From Aquilaria yunnanensis (taxonomy: Eukaryota; Streptophyta; Magnoliopsida; Malvales; Thymelaeaceae), in NCBI GenBank assembly GCA_039654915.1, contig CM077593.1:55310501-55374500 (forward strand): a DNA stretch of 64,000 bases, given 5' to 3'. A program made the translations under genes and the position numbers. The notes under the pieces were generated by a model. It did no database searches. It saw only the letters and a list, made by a program, of their open reading frames with translations, and had not been told where the DNA came from. Within the stretch, counting starts at the first letter, position 1. Each line of letters opens with the position of its first letter. Below, one piece after another: positions 34,729-47,166 of the stretch.

Positions 34729-35606
34729 GAAGTATCTACCGGAACATTTTCGCACCTTTGTAGCTTGGTTGGGTCTTTGGGTAGTACTGAAGTTGCCTGG
34801 TATTTTTTGATGGAGTCTTGCCATCCTGCTTCCGAGGTTGCTATGCACATTAACTCCATGCTAGGCAGTTTTAACACATCAATGGGTTCCTTGGATTTGG
34901 CCAAGGTATCAGCTTGAATATTATCTCTTCGGGGCACATTTTCTATCTGTACTGAATCGAACTCTTTGATGACCTCCTTGACGAGGTCATGGTATTTGGC
35001 CAAGGTTGGATCCTTTGTAATGTAATCTCCTTTTATTTGCCGGATTACTAGCTGTGAGTCGCTGTGGGCCTTAAGGTTTCTTACACCGACTCTTCTGGCC
35101 AGTTTTAGTCCTAGTATGAGGGCTTCATATTCGGTGATGTTATTGGTGACAACGAAACCAAATTTAATGGCTTTGGTGGCTTCCATGCCCTCCGGCCCCT
35201 GAAGGACCACGCTAGCGCCTTGGTGTTTGGCACCTGAGGCTCCATCGATGAAGAGTTTCCACTCAGGTTCTATCCTTATCGGATCTTCCGAGGTGACTTC
35301 GGCATCCTCAATTCCTGGGATTTTGATAATGAAGTCTGCCAATGCTTGGGGCTTTATTGCCCTTCTTGGCTCATAAGTGATGTCATATTCTTCGAGCTCG
35401 ATACACCATTTTGACAACCTTCTCGAATGCTCTACCTTTTTCATTATGTCACGTAAGGGTAGGTTGATTCGGACGATAATGGGATGTCCTTAGAAGTAGG
35501 GCCGTAGCCTTCTGCCCGCAAGCACTAAGGCATAGATGGCTTTTTTGAGCAATGGGTACCTGACCTCAACACCATGTAACGACTCGCTCACATAGTATAC
35601 TGGCCA
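34729..35606 (-). pseudogene. Tat3 RNase H and archaeal-type RNase H
   Basis: The archaeal-type RNase H is well preserved in the frame 35444-34729: LFIDGASGAKHQGASVVL (Asp), TEYEALILGLKLA (Glu), KAHSDSQLVI (Asp) and RRDNIQADTLAK (Asp), so all four expected acidic residues are visible. A short linker towards integrase follows (LPKDPTKLQRCENV), then the solo LTR. The first RNase H (ending near LRPYF) lies upstream at 35606-35445, interrupted by a stop and frameshift. Open reading continues a few codons into the solo LTR by chance. Confidence 0.8.
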
Positions 35607-36169
35607 CTACCTTCCACCCTCTTCTCCTTCCCGAGGTTGCCGAACTATTGGCAGACGGGTTAGGTAACTTTTAAGCTTGTCCCAAGCTTTCTGGCATTCT
35701 GGGTTCCAGGGGTGCTTTTCAACTTCAGAGTTGCCCTCGCTTCTGCATGTTCTAGTAAGCACCTTGAAGAACAGTCGACATCGGTCACCGTACCTGGAGA
35801 TGAACCTACTAAGGGAAGTGATTCTTCCTATAAGCCTTTGTATATCTTTGATGGTTGTAGGTGTTCGGAAATCTAGCAGGGCTTTGACCTTTTTGGGGTC
35901 GGCGTCTATCCCCCTTTCCGATACCATAAACCTGAGGAACCTCTCTGCATTTACACTGAACACGCACTTCTCGGGGTTAAGGCGAATGCCGAACTCCCGA
36001 AGTCATTGAAAAGTCTCGCTTAAGTCGTCGGTGTGATTACTAGGCATTCTGCCCTTAACTATCATATCATCGATGTATACCTCCATGTTTCTCCCAATTT
36101 GAGAGTCGAACACTTTATTCATCAACCTCTGAAAGGTAGCCCCTGCATTTTTAAGCCCGAAGGGCATTC
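35607..36169 (-). pseudogene. Tat3 reverse transcriptase, C-terminal half
   Basis: On the minus strand: MPFGLKNAGA at about 36165-36136, the catalytic YIDD box at about 36075-36060 (EVYIDDMIVK), then the thumb/connection (VSERGIDADPKKVKALLDF, RLIGRITSLSRFISRYGDR). The frame breaks at about 36000 and 35607. The N-terminal half lies 18 kb away at 54561-54780, separated by the L-D nest. About 30 residues between the halves are lost. Confidence 0.8.
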
Positions 36170-39100
36170 TGTTACACCCGGAAAGGGCTAAATGATGAAG
36201 TCCCGGGCTAAGTGGATTAGCGGCATAAAAATTTTTCTAATTTAAAAACATAGCAATTAAATTGAGGAGACATGGAATTAATTAATGAATGGGCATTAAT
36301 GAGTGTTGGACACTCTAGGAATTATGCTTGGCTTAGGCCAAGAGTTTTGGTGATGTAAATGGTGGAATTTGAAGTTGAGGGACTCAATTGCAAGGATTAA
36401 TAAGGATGGAGGGCTAAAGGAAGGATTTGGCCATTTTTGCATAGAAATATCTCCATGGCCGGCCATCCCCATTAAATCAATAAAAAATTTGCCTCCACTT
36501 TGATTAAAATAATCATCTCTTAAGTCTTGTCCCCCACTTGCCATATAATATAATATATTGGCCCATCATTCTTTGTCTCCCACTTTACATTATTTAATTC
36601 CCCCCACCATCATTTGTCCAATCAATATTTAATGGGCATTTGACTATCTTTCCCCCTTTTTGAATTGTTGGCCGGCCACCTTACATTTGCTTTGCATTTG
36701 GATTTGTATTTCTCCTTCATTTGCTAGTAAATGGCCGCCCATCACCACTCCACCTCATTTTCATTTCATTTCACATCTCTCACTCTCTCTCTAGCTCACT
36801 TTGCTCTCCCTTCTCTCTAAGTTTCGGCCATGGCTTCTCCAAGCTCTCTTCATCTTCTTTCTTCACTCTACCATTCGGCCATGACTAGAAACACTCATCC
36901 TCACACATGCAAACACATTTTCTTAGTGATTTCGTACTTCTAAACCCATCTAGAGCATGAATCAAGCAAGATGTTCAAGAAAACACTCTTGGAAGTTTCG
37001 GCCATATGGAGAAATTAGTGTTCTTGAGCTTCACTCATGAGCTCATGAACATGCATGGCATTTCTAAGCCATGAGGAGCAAGAAAATGAAGAAGAACATC
37101 AAGAAACATGGAGTTGGAGATTCAGCCATAAAGAGATTTTGGTGTTCTTGAGCTTACCTCAAGAGCTGCTCACATGCATGGCATTTCTAAGCCATGAGAA
37201 GCAAGAAAATGAAGAAAAATTTCAAGGAAAGCCCTTGAGGATTCGGCCATGGAGGTTTATGGAAGAAAGCCAAGTGTGCTTGGCAAGTTTTGAAGTCATG
37301 GAGGCCGTGCAAGCAAAGACCATGAAGGTCACATGCATGGTGAGATTCGGCCAAGTGGTAACCTTGGCATACATGGATTTAAACCACATTTTCTTGGTAT
37401 TTTGATGTATTCTTGAGCTAGATATTGCTCACTAATGTTTCGGCCATGTTGGATTTTTGCTAGAAAAACAAGTTGAAGAAATCGGCCATGTTGTAAATTT
37501 GGTGTCTTGGCATGTTAGCCATGTGTTAGCCATGTGTTCTTGGCATTTTTGAGTTCTTTGATGTATATGGAACAAAATATCAAAGAAAGAAATAAAGAGA
37601 AGTTTCGGCCTTAGTGCCATTTTTGGTGGTTATGTGTGTAAACCATGTGTTCATGGTAACTAGGTGTTCCTAGTAAAATGTGTAGCCAAAATGGTAAAGA
37701 AAGAATGATGACGAATTCTGCCATGATGACAAGTTTGTGAAAAATTAGTGTTAGCCAAGTGTTCTTGGCATAAATGGCCCTCAGAAAACTGGTGGGACTA
37801 AATTGAGCAAAAGAAAGAAATAATGGGGCAAATTCGGCCAAGAGATAAATTTGAATGCCCAATTTGAAAACCAAGTGTTCTTGGTGGTAAATGGTCCAAA
37901 AACTCCTCAATGGGCTATTTTGGGCCATATTGGTGAAATTGGCAAAATGGGCTAAATTGCCTAAATGGGCTTCATTAAATTAGACTTAGACAGAGAAGTT
38001 GGGCCAAGTCCAGAAAAGAAATAAAAGGCCAAATGGGCCTGGGAGAAAGTAAAAGGCCAAGTTGGGCCTGGATTCCAGGAAAAGCCAAATATAGGCCCAA
38101 GTTCACAGAAAATGGGCCTCAGTTCACAGAAAAGGCAGAATTGGGCCTTAAATCGTTAAGTAGAGGTTGAGTAAGTTAAACCAAGTATGCTTGGTAAATT
38201 ATGGTTCTCTTGTTTAATGGAAAGCAAATTATTAACTTGCTAGATGTTTTGGGCTTATAGGTCCATTAAGGAAAAGATAAGTTCCAACAACAATAGAGCA
38301 AAGAAAGGCAAGGATAATGAGCAAACGGTTACACAAATGGTGGTAAGAATGCCTATACTCACTCTCTGCATGGTATATTTTCCATGACCTTTCATTGTGA
38401 GTATTAGCGCCCCTATGTGATGGTCAAAGAACCAAGTGACCATAGGTGTGCATGTCAGGGCTATGTGGTTGTTACTTTTTGTGAGGACTCATGATACTTT
38501 CTTAGTTGAATATTTCTTTACATAAGCGCATAATGGGCAAGGTATTGTTGCTTTGGAAATTATGGTTTACTCATGAGTAATTAGCAAGCATTCAAGGCTA
38601 GGAATTGAGTTTGGCCAACTCAATTCCCAAGATAAGGAGCGCTCAGTAGGTTATAAATGGCATGCCGGGATTAGTGCTATGGATTATGCTAATGCTTACG
38701 ATGCCCACGATGACATGGAACATGATGTTATGAGGATAGTGTTGTGTGTGTTGAGTTGCGTGCTTCTCTAAAATTGTTTGTGCATGTTGACCCATATTAT
38801 TATTGTTATTGTTATTGTGCTATATCTTGTGTTTTCTTTGTTTTAGTGTTTTCCTTTGCAGGAACATGGATTAATTGCTATTACATTCTTGGCACAAGTT
38901 TAGGCTTTGGAAGCCATATGATGACTTTGAAAGTCATGAGTTAATTGCCTCACTAGGCATTGGATGCCGTCGGGATTCTTGCTGAGTTTTATAACTCACC
39001 CGCCCTGCTATACCTTTTCAGGAAATGGATGGCTTGATAGATCAAGCGAAGAGTACCAGAGTACTCATTACAATATGCTAAAGGGTTCGGTATGTGTATA

Positions 39101-39504
39101 GTGTTGCTCAATATATTCTTTTGTTCAAAGTGACTTATGTGGTATAGCTTGCTTGTGAATCAAGCTAATGGTTTGGACGTCCTTGTGCAAGCTTATGGAG
39201 TTTAGAAGTTGTGGGAACAAGGTCTATTAAGGTGGAATGTGTTCCAGGTTTTTATGAATTGAAGGCTGGGTAGAAATAAGGTTTTGGTCTGTAAAACCTG
39301 AACTAAACTAATCATGGACATATAGCATCCTTGGTATGTTCCCAAGTAGATGATGCTGGTTTGATTCACATTTTGATCATGATTAGCTCTAGATGATTTT
39401 TGATGGACTACCATGATGGATGATTATGTTATGTGTACTAGACTTGGCTAAATGCTCATGGACATATAAATGTGGTTTTCAAAATTGAAAATGAGATGGG
39501 CTTC
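36170..39504 (-). mobile_element. L-D: long LTR, minus strand, first part
   Basis: Starts TGTTACACCCGGAAAGGG, the complement of the L-C end, and matches L-C inverted over its length. A promoter-like module is at about 38985-39040. Hairpins (arms with TGTT loop on this strand) are at 37643-37656, 37660-37673, 37756-37769 and 37871-37884. Short TTA/TTG repeats occur at 38795-38818. Cut at 39504 by Tat2. No coding region is supported; open frames here lack domains. Confidence 0.78.
37643..37884 (-). repeat. Hairpin array of L-D
   Basis: Inverted repeats CCATG/CATGG, CTAGG/CCTAG, CCAAG/CTTGG and CCAAG/CTTGG, each around a TGTT loop (AACA on the L sense strand). These are the L-D counterparts of the L-C array, with one arm pair (CTAGG/CCTAG) not found in the L-C copy. 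Confidence 0.7.
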
Positions 39505-40364
39505 TGATAGCTAAAGGGGTTTCGCTTCTCCCAGTACGTGCTTCCCGCTGAAGTTGTGTTCAGGAAGCCTGGCGTAGCCCGAAAAGAAGCACTGTCATTG
39601 ACCTCAGTAGGAGCGAAGTCGAGCACCACAAAGTCAGGACTTCGGCTAATACGCCAGGAAATCCAAAGGTATTGCCGGCTCCTTCGGGGGACCAAACGGA
39701 TCATCTTCGGGACAGAGGCCTAGCCCTTACAAGCAGGAGAGAATCCTCTGAAGGCAGAACCACCGAACTAAAGGACTCCCTAGACTACGAGCATAACTCC
39801 TTAAGAAGGGCATCCATACCAAAAGGACGACCTTGCCCAGAGGACTACGGGAGTACGGCATGAGCATTTAAGGAGCCTCTGACATGTCGCCCACAGATGT
39901 TACTTGCCACCCCAAACGGCGGTCTGACACGCCGACGCCGTCCAGGTCTTGTCACGACCTGTCTCGGTTCAATGCTCAAGGAGCCTGCCACCGGCTACTT
40001 GTCCCCTACGCCCAGAAACTCAGAAAACATCCGACCGAACACGTGTCGTCATCTGAACGGGCTGGGCACTCCTATAAATACCAGGGAACAGATCCTGGCA
40101 AACAGTTCGACTCCTCCTCCTTGAGAAAACACAAACAGGCAAGGCCACTAAAATTCTTAGTGCTCCCCCTCTTTCACCTCTCAGGACATTGACTAGGGCG
40201 TCGAAGGCTCCTGCCCAAAAAAACACCCCGGGGACCTCCTAACCCTCTTTTCTGAGGATCTTCAGGCACACTCCCCCGGGAAATTTGAGCTCCAGACGTT
40301 CTCCCCCTCAGGAAGTCCCTCCTGGAGTCACAGTGTCTTCCGACGTAGATGCCGCCGGGCATCA
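39505..40364 (+). repeat. Tat2 5' LTR
   Basis: 860 bp, TGATAGCTAAAGGG to CCGGGCATCA. G-box 40040-40045, TATA 40072-40080. The gag start codon expected at 40333 is GTG here but ATG in the 3' LTR (54353), a point change after insertion. Confidence 0.9.
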
Positions 40365-41500
40365 TTTGGCACCGTCTGTGGAAAACCACCCTCAGGTCGC
40401 CGTCGTTGAGACTCGGCGTTCCGAGGACAAGGGACTCCCAAGGTCCCCGTCCGCGCCTGAAGTTCAACCGGCTATTGAGCAAACCATTCCAGGGACTTCT
40501 TTGCCAGAGGAAGAGCATCCTCTTGTCATCACCATGAGTTTTCTATGCGACTTTCAACGGTCTGTTGTGGCTGAAATGACGTAACAGGTAGACCAAAGGT
40601 GGCCGCTACCAACTCAGGCCCAAAGGCCTCCCTTACCAGTACACGCTTGGGAGAAAAGCCCCAAGCCAACCTACCACAGTTCGGGAAGTGGGGACCCCTG
40701 TGAAGAGTCTTCGACAGAAAACATGCCCCTCGGGGCACGACTTGCGGGACAAGCGGGGTCTAGGTGACCTAAAGTCCCATACCAAAGGAACTCATCACCC
40801 GAGGTGAAGTCTCCATCCCCTCGGCGTCGAAGTCACTCCCCGAAGAGGCACAGGCAATCTCCTTGCAACGAAGCCTGCAAGCACCAGGAGGAGGAGCCTA
40901 GCGCCACGCTCCTTTCGGAGAAGATATTGGCGAGGTTGGACAGTGTGGAAAAACAGGTAGCCCGTAAGCCTGTCTGGGCCAGGCTATTTGTGACCTTTTG
41001 TGGGGATGAGTCCCCATTCACCCGAGCTGTAGTTGAAGCAGCCATGCCAGGTGACTTCTGAGTACCTCAGATGGAAACGTACGATGGCCGAACTGATCCA
41101 CAGGCTCATCTAACCAAGTATAGACGCAGCATGATGATGCACGGTGCCGACGACGCCACCTTGTTCAAATGTTTTGAGGTCATCCTCACAGGACTAGCAA
41201 CAGCCTGGTACAATTCATTAGCTCCAGGAACCATCACAGAGTTTCAGGAGTTATCTACGGCCTTCACACAACAATTCATTGGAAGTCAGCCGACGGCGAA
41301 GATGCCCGTCCAGATGTTCGACATAGCGCAAAGAAGTGGGGAAACCATCCGCGACTATGTCGAAAGGTTTAACAGAGAAGCTTTGAGTGTCCCAGACTTT
41401 CGGCCCCGAAATACGCATCCTCGAGATGACACGGGGCCTTCGAAAAGATTCACAGCTATTTTACAAATTCTCCAAAGACCCTCCGGACACACTTGGTGAG
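40333..41500 (+). pseudogene. Tat2 gag, broken
   Basis: The frame from the LTR (GTG at 40333) reads through the primer site as LAPSVE and on to TLPEEEHPLVIT-like sequence shared with Tat1. Breaks: TAA at 40582-40584, TGA at 41059-41061, and one extra C near 41403 that shifts the frame. The capsid-like domain is at 41071-41400 (METYDGRTDPQAHLTKYRR, AWYNSLAPGTI, RDYVERFNREALSVPDF). Translation could not pass these stops. Confidence 0.83.
40367..40384 (+). other. Tat2 primer binding site
   Basis: TGGCACCGTCTGTGG begins 2 bp after the LTR. It differs from Tat1 by one base in the first six (TGGCAC against TGGCGC). Confidence 0.7.
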
Positions 41501-42802
41501 TTCTACCGAAGGGCCGAACAGCACATGACGGCCAAAGAGCTGAGAATGGGTGGACCGAAGTCCGATCACAACTGGGCCGAAGGATCCACCCAGCAAAGCC
41601 GATATCTAGCCAAACAAGTAGGACGACCTCGGAGAATGCGGGGAAGGAAACTCCCAACCTTCACACCCCTGAACACCAGAAGGACCAACATCCTCATGAC
41701 AATGGAAATACAGGGGACCCAAATTCAACGGCCAAGGGCCATGACAGCTGATAACAAAAAGAACATAAATAAGTTCTGCCAGTTCCACCGCGACCACGGC
41801 CACAACACCGAAGACTGCTTCCACTTGAAGAAGTACATAGAGTCACTGATCAAACTGGGTCAACTTCGGCGTTATCTACGAATGCCTTCCCCGAAAGGGA
41901 GAAAAGAGGAGGAAGGAAAGGCAGATGACGAGGATTACGACTCCGATAGAAGGAGGAACCGAAGTCCAAAGAGGCGTCCTCCACCTTCGGCGGGGATAAT
42001 ACAAAGAATCACAATGGGACTTCCATCCTCGGAAAGAAAGAGGAAGGCCAGACAAATAGCAGTCATGGAATATCAGAGTCCAACGAAGAAGCTGGCCCGA
42101 AATGATGGCTCCACCGTCATATTTCCCCGTGACGACCCACTGTTGGTCATGGCAAGGATAGGAAACTGGGACGTAAAGAGAGTGTTAGTTGATGATGGAT
42201 CAAATGCAGATGTCCTATTTTCGCATTTGCTGCCGAGCTTGGGCATATCCAGCAGCGACCTCAAGCCTGTCACCTCGCCTACCTTCGAGGTGGGACCATC
42301 CGAGCTACCCATCCTCGGATGGATCGATCTTCCCCTAACGATTAAAGGGACTTCGGTAGACGAGACTGTTGAGTTATTTGCCTCCACAATGAGAAGGTTC
42401 ATCGTCATTGATGTCCCTTCGTCATACAACGCCATCCTTGGAAGACAGACACAGGGAAATCTGCACATTCGCCCTCATGTGAAATACTTAACTGTCACTT
42501 TCGCCACCAAGGATGGAGACGCGGAAATCTTCATCGATCAGAGCGAAGTAAGGAAGGTGTTCGTCAAGGCACGAAAAGCTCCAGCAAACAACTTTGCACA
42601 AACGATGGAGGCAAAGGAACCAAAGAAGGGCGGGGCAGAAGATCCCATGAAGGTGGAAATAGAAGAAGTGGAACTTGTCCCTGGCCAAAATACCCGAATA
42701 GGGAAAAACTTGGCCGAAGGTGACAAGAAAAAACTTGTATCTTTTCTGCTGACAAATAAAGATCTATTTGCCTACTCGCCGAAAGATTTACCCCTGGCGT
42801 AA
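41387..42802 (+). pseudogene. Tat2 gag C-terminus and protease
   Basis: A 471-residue open stretch. It holds the end of the capsid-like domain, the zinc finger ([19 protein letters not shown] at about residues 133-151), an Arg/Ser-rich linker (RRRNRSPKRRPPPSAG), then an aspartic protease (VLVDDGSNADVLFSHLLPSL) and the following YNAILGRQTQGNLHIRP. The last part leads into RT (FAYSPKD) but a small deletion at about 42788-42800 shifts the frame. Confidence 0.85.
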
Positions 42803-42906
42803 TACAACATAGCCTTAAAGTAAGTCCGGAGGCAAAACCTGTATGGCAAAAGAAACGGAGCATCTCGGTCCATAAAAGTAACTTTGTCAAAACCAAAGTC
42901 CAGCGC

Positions 42907-44523
42907 TTGTTAGACGCTAGTGTCGTCAGGGAGGTCAAAAACCCGGAATGGTTAAGCAACTTGGTAATTGCCACAAAAGAAGGAAACAGTAAGCTCCAAA
43001 TGTGCATCGACTTCAGGAACTTGAACGATGCTTGCCCTGAAGACTCATATCCTCTCCCACCGATAGACCAATTGGTAGACTCAACTGCCGAATACGGGCT
43101 CCTAAGTTTCCTAGACGCCTTCAATGGGTATCATCAAATAAGGATGGACCCCGAAGATGAGGAGAAAACCTGCTTCATCACCGAGGGGGGAACGTACTGT
43201 TACTTCAGGATGCCCTTCGGCCTAAAAAATGCAGGAGCCACCTACCAGAGGTTGATGAGCAAGGTCTTTAGTGATCAAATAGGGAGAAATATGGAAGTCT
43301 ATGTCGACGACATGATAGTTAAGAGCAAGCTGCCTAGTGACCACGTCGCGGATCTAAAGGAAACTTTCCACCAGCTCAGAACCTTTGGGACCCGCCTTAA
43401 TCCCGAAAAGTGTATCTTCGGAGTGACCTCGGGAAAGTTTCTTGGGTACATGGTATCAGAAAGAGGCATTGATGCTAACCCAGAAAAAATTAAGGCTTTG
43501 CTCGAATTTCAAACTCCCTCCACAATAAAAGATGTACAGAGGCTCATTGGAAGGATAACCTCTCTTAGTAGGTTTATTTCCAGATATGGAGACCGGTGTC
43601 AAGCGTTCTTCAAAGTCCTCACTAAGGCAACAAAAAAGGAGAACAACCTTGGAAATGATGATCATCCTTGGAATGAAGACTGCCAAAAGGCCTGGGAAGA
43701 ACTCAAAATCTACTTAGCCAGTCTGCCCAATCTGCAACAACCTCGCGAGGGAGAGCCCCTCGTGTTATACCTCGCCGTCACAAAAAAAGCTGTGAGCTCG
43801 GTCCTTGTGAAGGAAGAGGGGCCGAAGCAATGGCCGGTCTATTATGTATGCAAGTCCCTACACGGTGCCAAAGTCAGGTATCCCTTGCTGCAGAAAGCTA
43901 TATTTGCTCTGGTACCAGCAGGAAGAAGGCTACGACCATACTTTCAGGCTCACCCTATCATCGTCCGAAGTAGTTTACCACTACGGGATGTCATGTGGAA
44001 AGTTGATCATTCGGGAAGGCTTTCCATGTGGTGTATAGAGCTTGGTGAACACGACATCACTTATGAACCTCGGAAAGCCATAAAAGCTCAAGCACTGGCA
44101 GACTTCATCGTCGAAGTACCCACCACCGAGGATAGCCATTCGGATCCTGGCGAAGGTGAGCCCGAATGGACTTTGTATGTTGACGGAGCCTCAGGGCCCG
44201 AACACCAGGGAGCTAGGGTAATTATTAGAGGTCCTGAAGGCCTAGAAGTAATGAAGGCTATCAAGTTCGGCTTTAACGTCACCAACAATATGGCTGAGTA
44301 TGAAGCCCTCATAGCAGGATTGCGCCTAGCCAGAAAAATTAGCATAAGAAACTTGAAAGCCCACAGCGATTCCCAGCTGGTAGTTCAGAAAACGGTAGGA
44401 GACTACGGGGCAAAGGACCCAACTTTGGCAAAATACCATGAATTGGTCGCAAAACTCATCCGGAAGTTCGACACCATACGAATAAAAAATGTACCTCGAC
44501 GAGATAATGCCGAGGCAGATTGA
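42907..44523 (+). pseudogene. Tat2 RT, RNase H and archaeal-type RNase H
   Basis: 538 residues, the best pol stretch here. RT motifs: MCIDFRNLNDACPEDSYPLP, FLDAFNGYHQIRMDPED, FRMPFGLKNAGATYQRLM and catalytic YVDDMIVK (about residues 139-146). Then the connection and first RNase H (AVSSVLVKEE, LRPYFQAHPIIV), then archaeal-type RNase H with Asp (LYVDGASGPEHQGA), Glu (AEYEALIAGLRLA), Asp (KAHSDSQLVV) and Asp (RRDNAEAD). The dual RNase H identifies the Tat lineage. The TGA at 44521 separates it from integrase. Confidence 0.9.
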
Positions 44524-45390
44524 TTGGCAAAATCAAAAACATGCACCGAGGTGCTAAACCACCCGATCATCACAGTGCTGAGCATAGCCACTTCGAGAAA
44601 AGGCTGGAAAGATCCGATAAAGAGATATCTCGTAGACAATACACTCCCCGAAGACCCCAGCGAAGCTGCAAAAGTGCAAAGACGCTCCTGTCGATTCTTC
44701 CTAATTGGTGAAGAATTATATCGGCAGGGATATTCAAATCCACTACAGAGGTGTGTTGGCGAAGAGGATACTGAAATGATCCTCGAAGAAGTACACGAAG
44801 GCGCTTGTTGTTCAAACATCGGAACCGATGCCCTGGCAGCAGTAATATTTCGCCAAGGATACTTTTGGCCTACCCTGAGAAAGGATGCTAGGCAGTTCAT
44901 CCAGAAATGCGGTAATTGCCAAAGGCACGCGAATATCCAGAGGACACCCTCGGAATTGGTAACTTCGACTGACTATCCCCGGCCCTTCGCAGTCTGGGGC
45001 ATAGATCTTATTGGGCCGCTCCCAACAGCGCCTGGAGGCGTAAAGTTCTGCATGGTAGCAGTAGACTGTTTCTCCAAATCGGTCGAGGCAGAACCCCTGG
45101 CGACTATGTCGGCAAAAGAGGTGCAGAAGTTCATATGGAAGAACATTGTATGCAGATTCGGCATACCAAGGGTACTAGTAGCTGATAATGGGTCCCAGTT
45201 TATAGAAAAGGGATTCCAGGAATTTATCAGTGACCTCGGAACAAAAATGCACTTTGCCCCAGTAGCTCACCCCCAAAGCAATGGACAGGTAGAAGTATCT
45301 AATAGGACCATAAAAGATGGTCTGAAAAAGAGACTGGGGGAAGCAAAAGGGAAATGGCCAAGAGAGCTCCAAAGCGTGTTATGGGGTTAA
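44524..45390 (+). pseudogene. Tat2 integrase core
   Basis: 288 residues after the TGA at 44521. Zinc-finger Cys pair KCGNCQRHA is intact; the second His of the finger is changed (HEGACCSN). Catalytic core: D in VWGIDLIGPLPTAPGG, D in VADNGSQF, E in SNGQVEVSNRT. The stop at 45388 (TAA where Tat1 has a Tyr codon) ends the frame just before YRTTPR-like sequence. The order RT, RNase H, integrase is the Ty3/gypsy order. Confidence 0.88.
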
Positions 45391-46059
45391 CGAACAACAC
45401 CCCGAAGAGCCACAGGGGAGACACCTTTTTCACTTGTTTTCGGTACAGAGGCTATCATCCCAATCGAGGTAGTACGACCATCAGTACGAGTGAAAGTGTT
45501 TGATGAAAGGGGAAATGACCTCGGCATGAGGACCAAGCTCGACCTCATCGGTGAACACAGAGAAATAGCTGAGTTGAGAAGAAAAGCTTTTCTGCAAAGA
45601 GTGGCCGTGGCCATAAACTTACGGGCCAGGCCAAAGGGAATCAAGAAAGGAGACCTCGTTCTCCGAAAGGCTGAATTTGCACCCCGAAGGCCATCCCATG
45701 GGGTACTTCGTGCAAATTGCGAAGGACCCTACCTGGTACTTACCGAAGTGCGAAAAGGGGTGTACAAGCTCGGCGATCCCGAAGGCGTAGAATTGAAAAA
45801 TACTTGGCATTCAGACCCCTTCAAAAAGTTCTATGCTTGGGATTTCGATGGGAAGATGGTATTGTACAAATTAGAAAAAATATTCTACGTACAAAAGTTT
45901 CTCAGAAAAGTTCCTAAGCATAAATTGTACAAGTCAGAATTTCGCAAAGGTGATCGCCGAAATGAGCGCAGATATGATTTTCTGAAGTCTCTTGAGCGAA
46001 CGTGTTCGAGAAAATGGGAAATGAAAAATCGCACAAAAAGACTTAGTCAAATTTTCTAA
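45391..46059 (+). pseudogene. Tat2 integrase C-terminal domain
   Basis: Continues the integrase. The open stretch at 45490-46059 has RARPKGIKKGDLVLRKAEF and the GPY/F-like motif EGPYLVLTEVRKGVYKL typical of gypsy integrase C-termini, then LKNTWHSDPFKKFYA. A single copy of the GAGC hairpin motif seen in Tat1 is at about 45988-46010. Confidence 0.8.
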
Positions 46060-47114
46060 AAAGAAAAGTCTTTCTTGAAATGAATTTGGTTACAGAGAAG
46101 AAGGAGTGCCAAAGGAAGAAGTACAAAAAAGAAGGAAAAGAAGGCAAAGGACCTTAGAACAAACTAAGGAATCTCTGTCACGCCCCAAACTGCCCCTGGC
46201 CCACCTGGGCCCAATTATCAGAGTAATGCAGCAGAAGTTACTTAAACAGAAGGGCTTAATTAAATATTATGAGCACCTACGACGTGATTCCAGGATCTGT
46301 TCTGGTACTAGCTTGTTACATAAATACTTTCAATGTGTTGTCAGGGTGCTCTTAAGGAACGAGCTAATACCTATGTGGAATTCTAGTGTTCCATTTATGG
46401 ACTTTACCACTTAGCCAGTTCACATGCACATCAAGTCTTTAAATGCCCTCTTAACAACTAGGCAACAATATCCATGCATATTCAGATTCACTGGAAATCT
46501 TTCCTTAGATGCACATACTCAACCAATTACACTTGTAATACAAGTAAAGCGTACACTTAATCCATTAAGTGCATAGGATGTGTGTCCATTAAGTGTACTA
46601 ATCCAATGCATGGCAACAAAGAAGCCCATCTCATTATCAATTTTGAAAACACATTTTTATGTCCATGGGCATCAGCCAAGTCTAGTACACATAACATGAA
46701 TATCCATCATGGCATTCCATCTGCATAAAACCATGCAAACATGGCATATAATCATCCAAAGCTAATCATGATCACAATGTGCATCAAACAAGCATCATCT
46801 ACTTGGAAAACATACCAAGGATGCTATATGTCTCTAATTAGCCAGGTTCAGGTTTTACAGACCACGCTCTCATACTACCCAAACCTCGACTCAAAACAAC
46901 TTGGAACACATTCCAGCTTAATAGACCTTGTTCCCACAACTTCTAAACTCCATAAGCCTGCACAAGGAAGTCTAAACCATTAGCTTGATTCACAAGCAAG
47001 CTATACCACATAAGTCTCTTTGAACCAATGAATATATTGAGCAACACTATACACATACCCAACCCTTTAGCACATTGTAACGAGTACTCTGGTACTCTAC
47101 GCTTGATCTATCAA

Positions 47115-47166
47115 GCCATCCATTTCCTGAAAAGGTATAGCAGGGCGGGTGAGTTATAAAACTCAG
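47115..47166 (+). promoter_or_regulatory. L-C promoter-like module
   Basis: A palindrome (TTGATCTATCAA) near 47103-47114, a GC box (GGGCGGG) at about 47143-47149 and TGAGTTATAAAACTCA at about 47150-47165. In the last, a TATA box sits between the inverted arms TGAGTT and AACTCA. The same module occurs in L-A and, inverted, in L-D, about 1 kb from the LTR start. Confidence 0.55.

Noticed and set aside
37055..37405. Possible small protein gene in L-D
   Set aside because: It lies in an LTR, is built of the hairpin-bearing repeats, has no domain, and its frame is not kept in L-C.
42907..44523. Endogenous pararetrovirus
   Set aside because: The flanks are LTRs with 5-bp duplications, a polypurine tract and an integrase with DDE motif. 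The second RNase H is of the Tat type.
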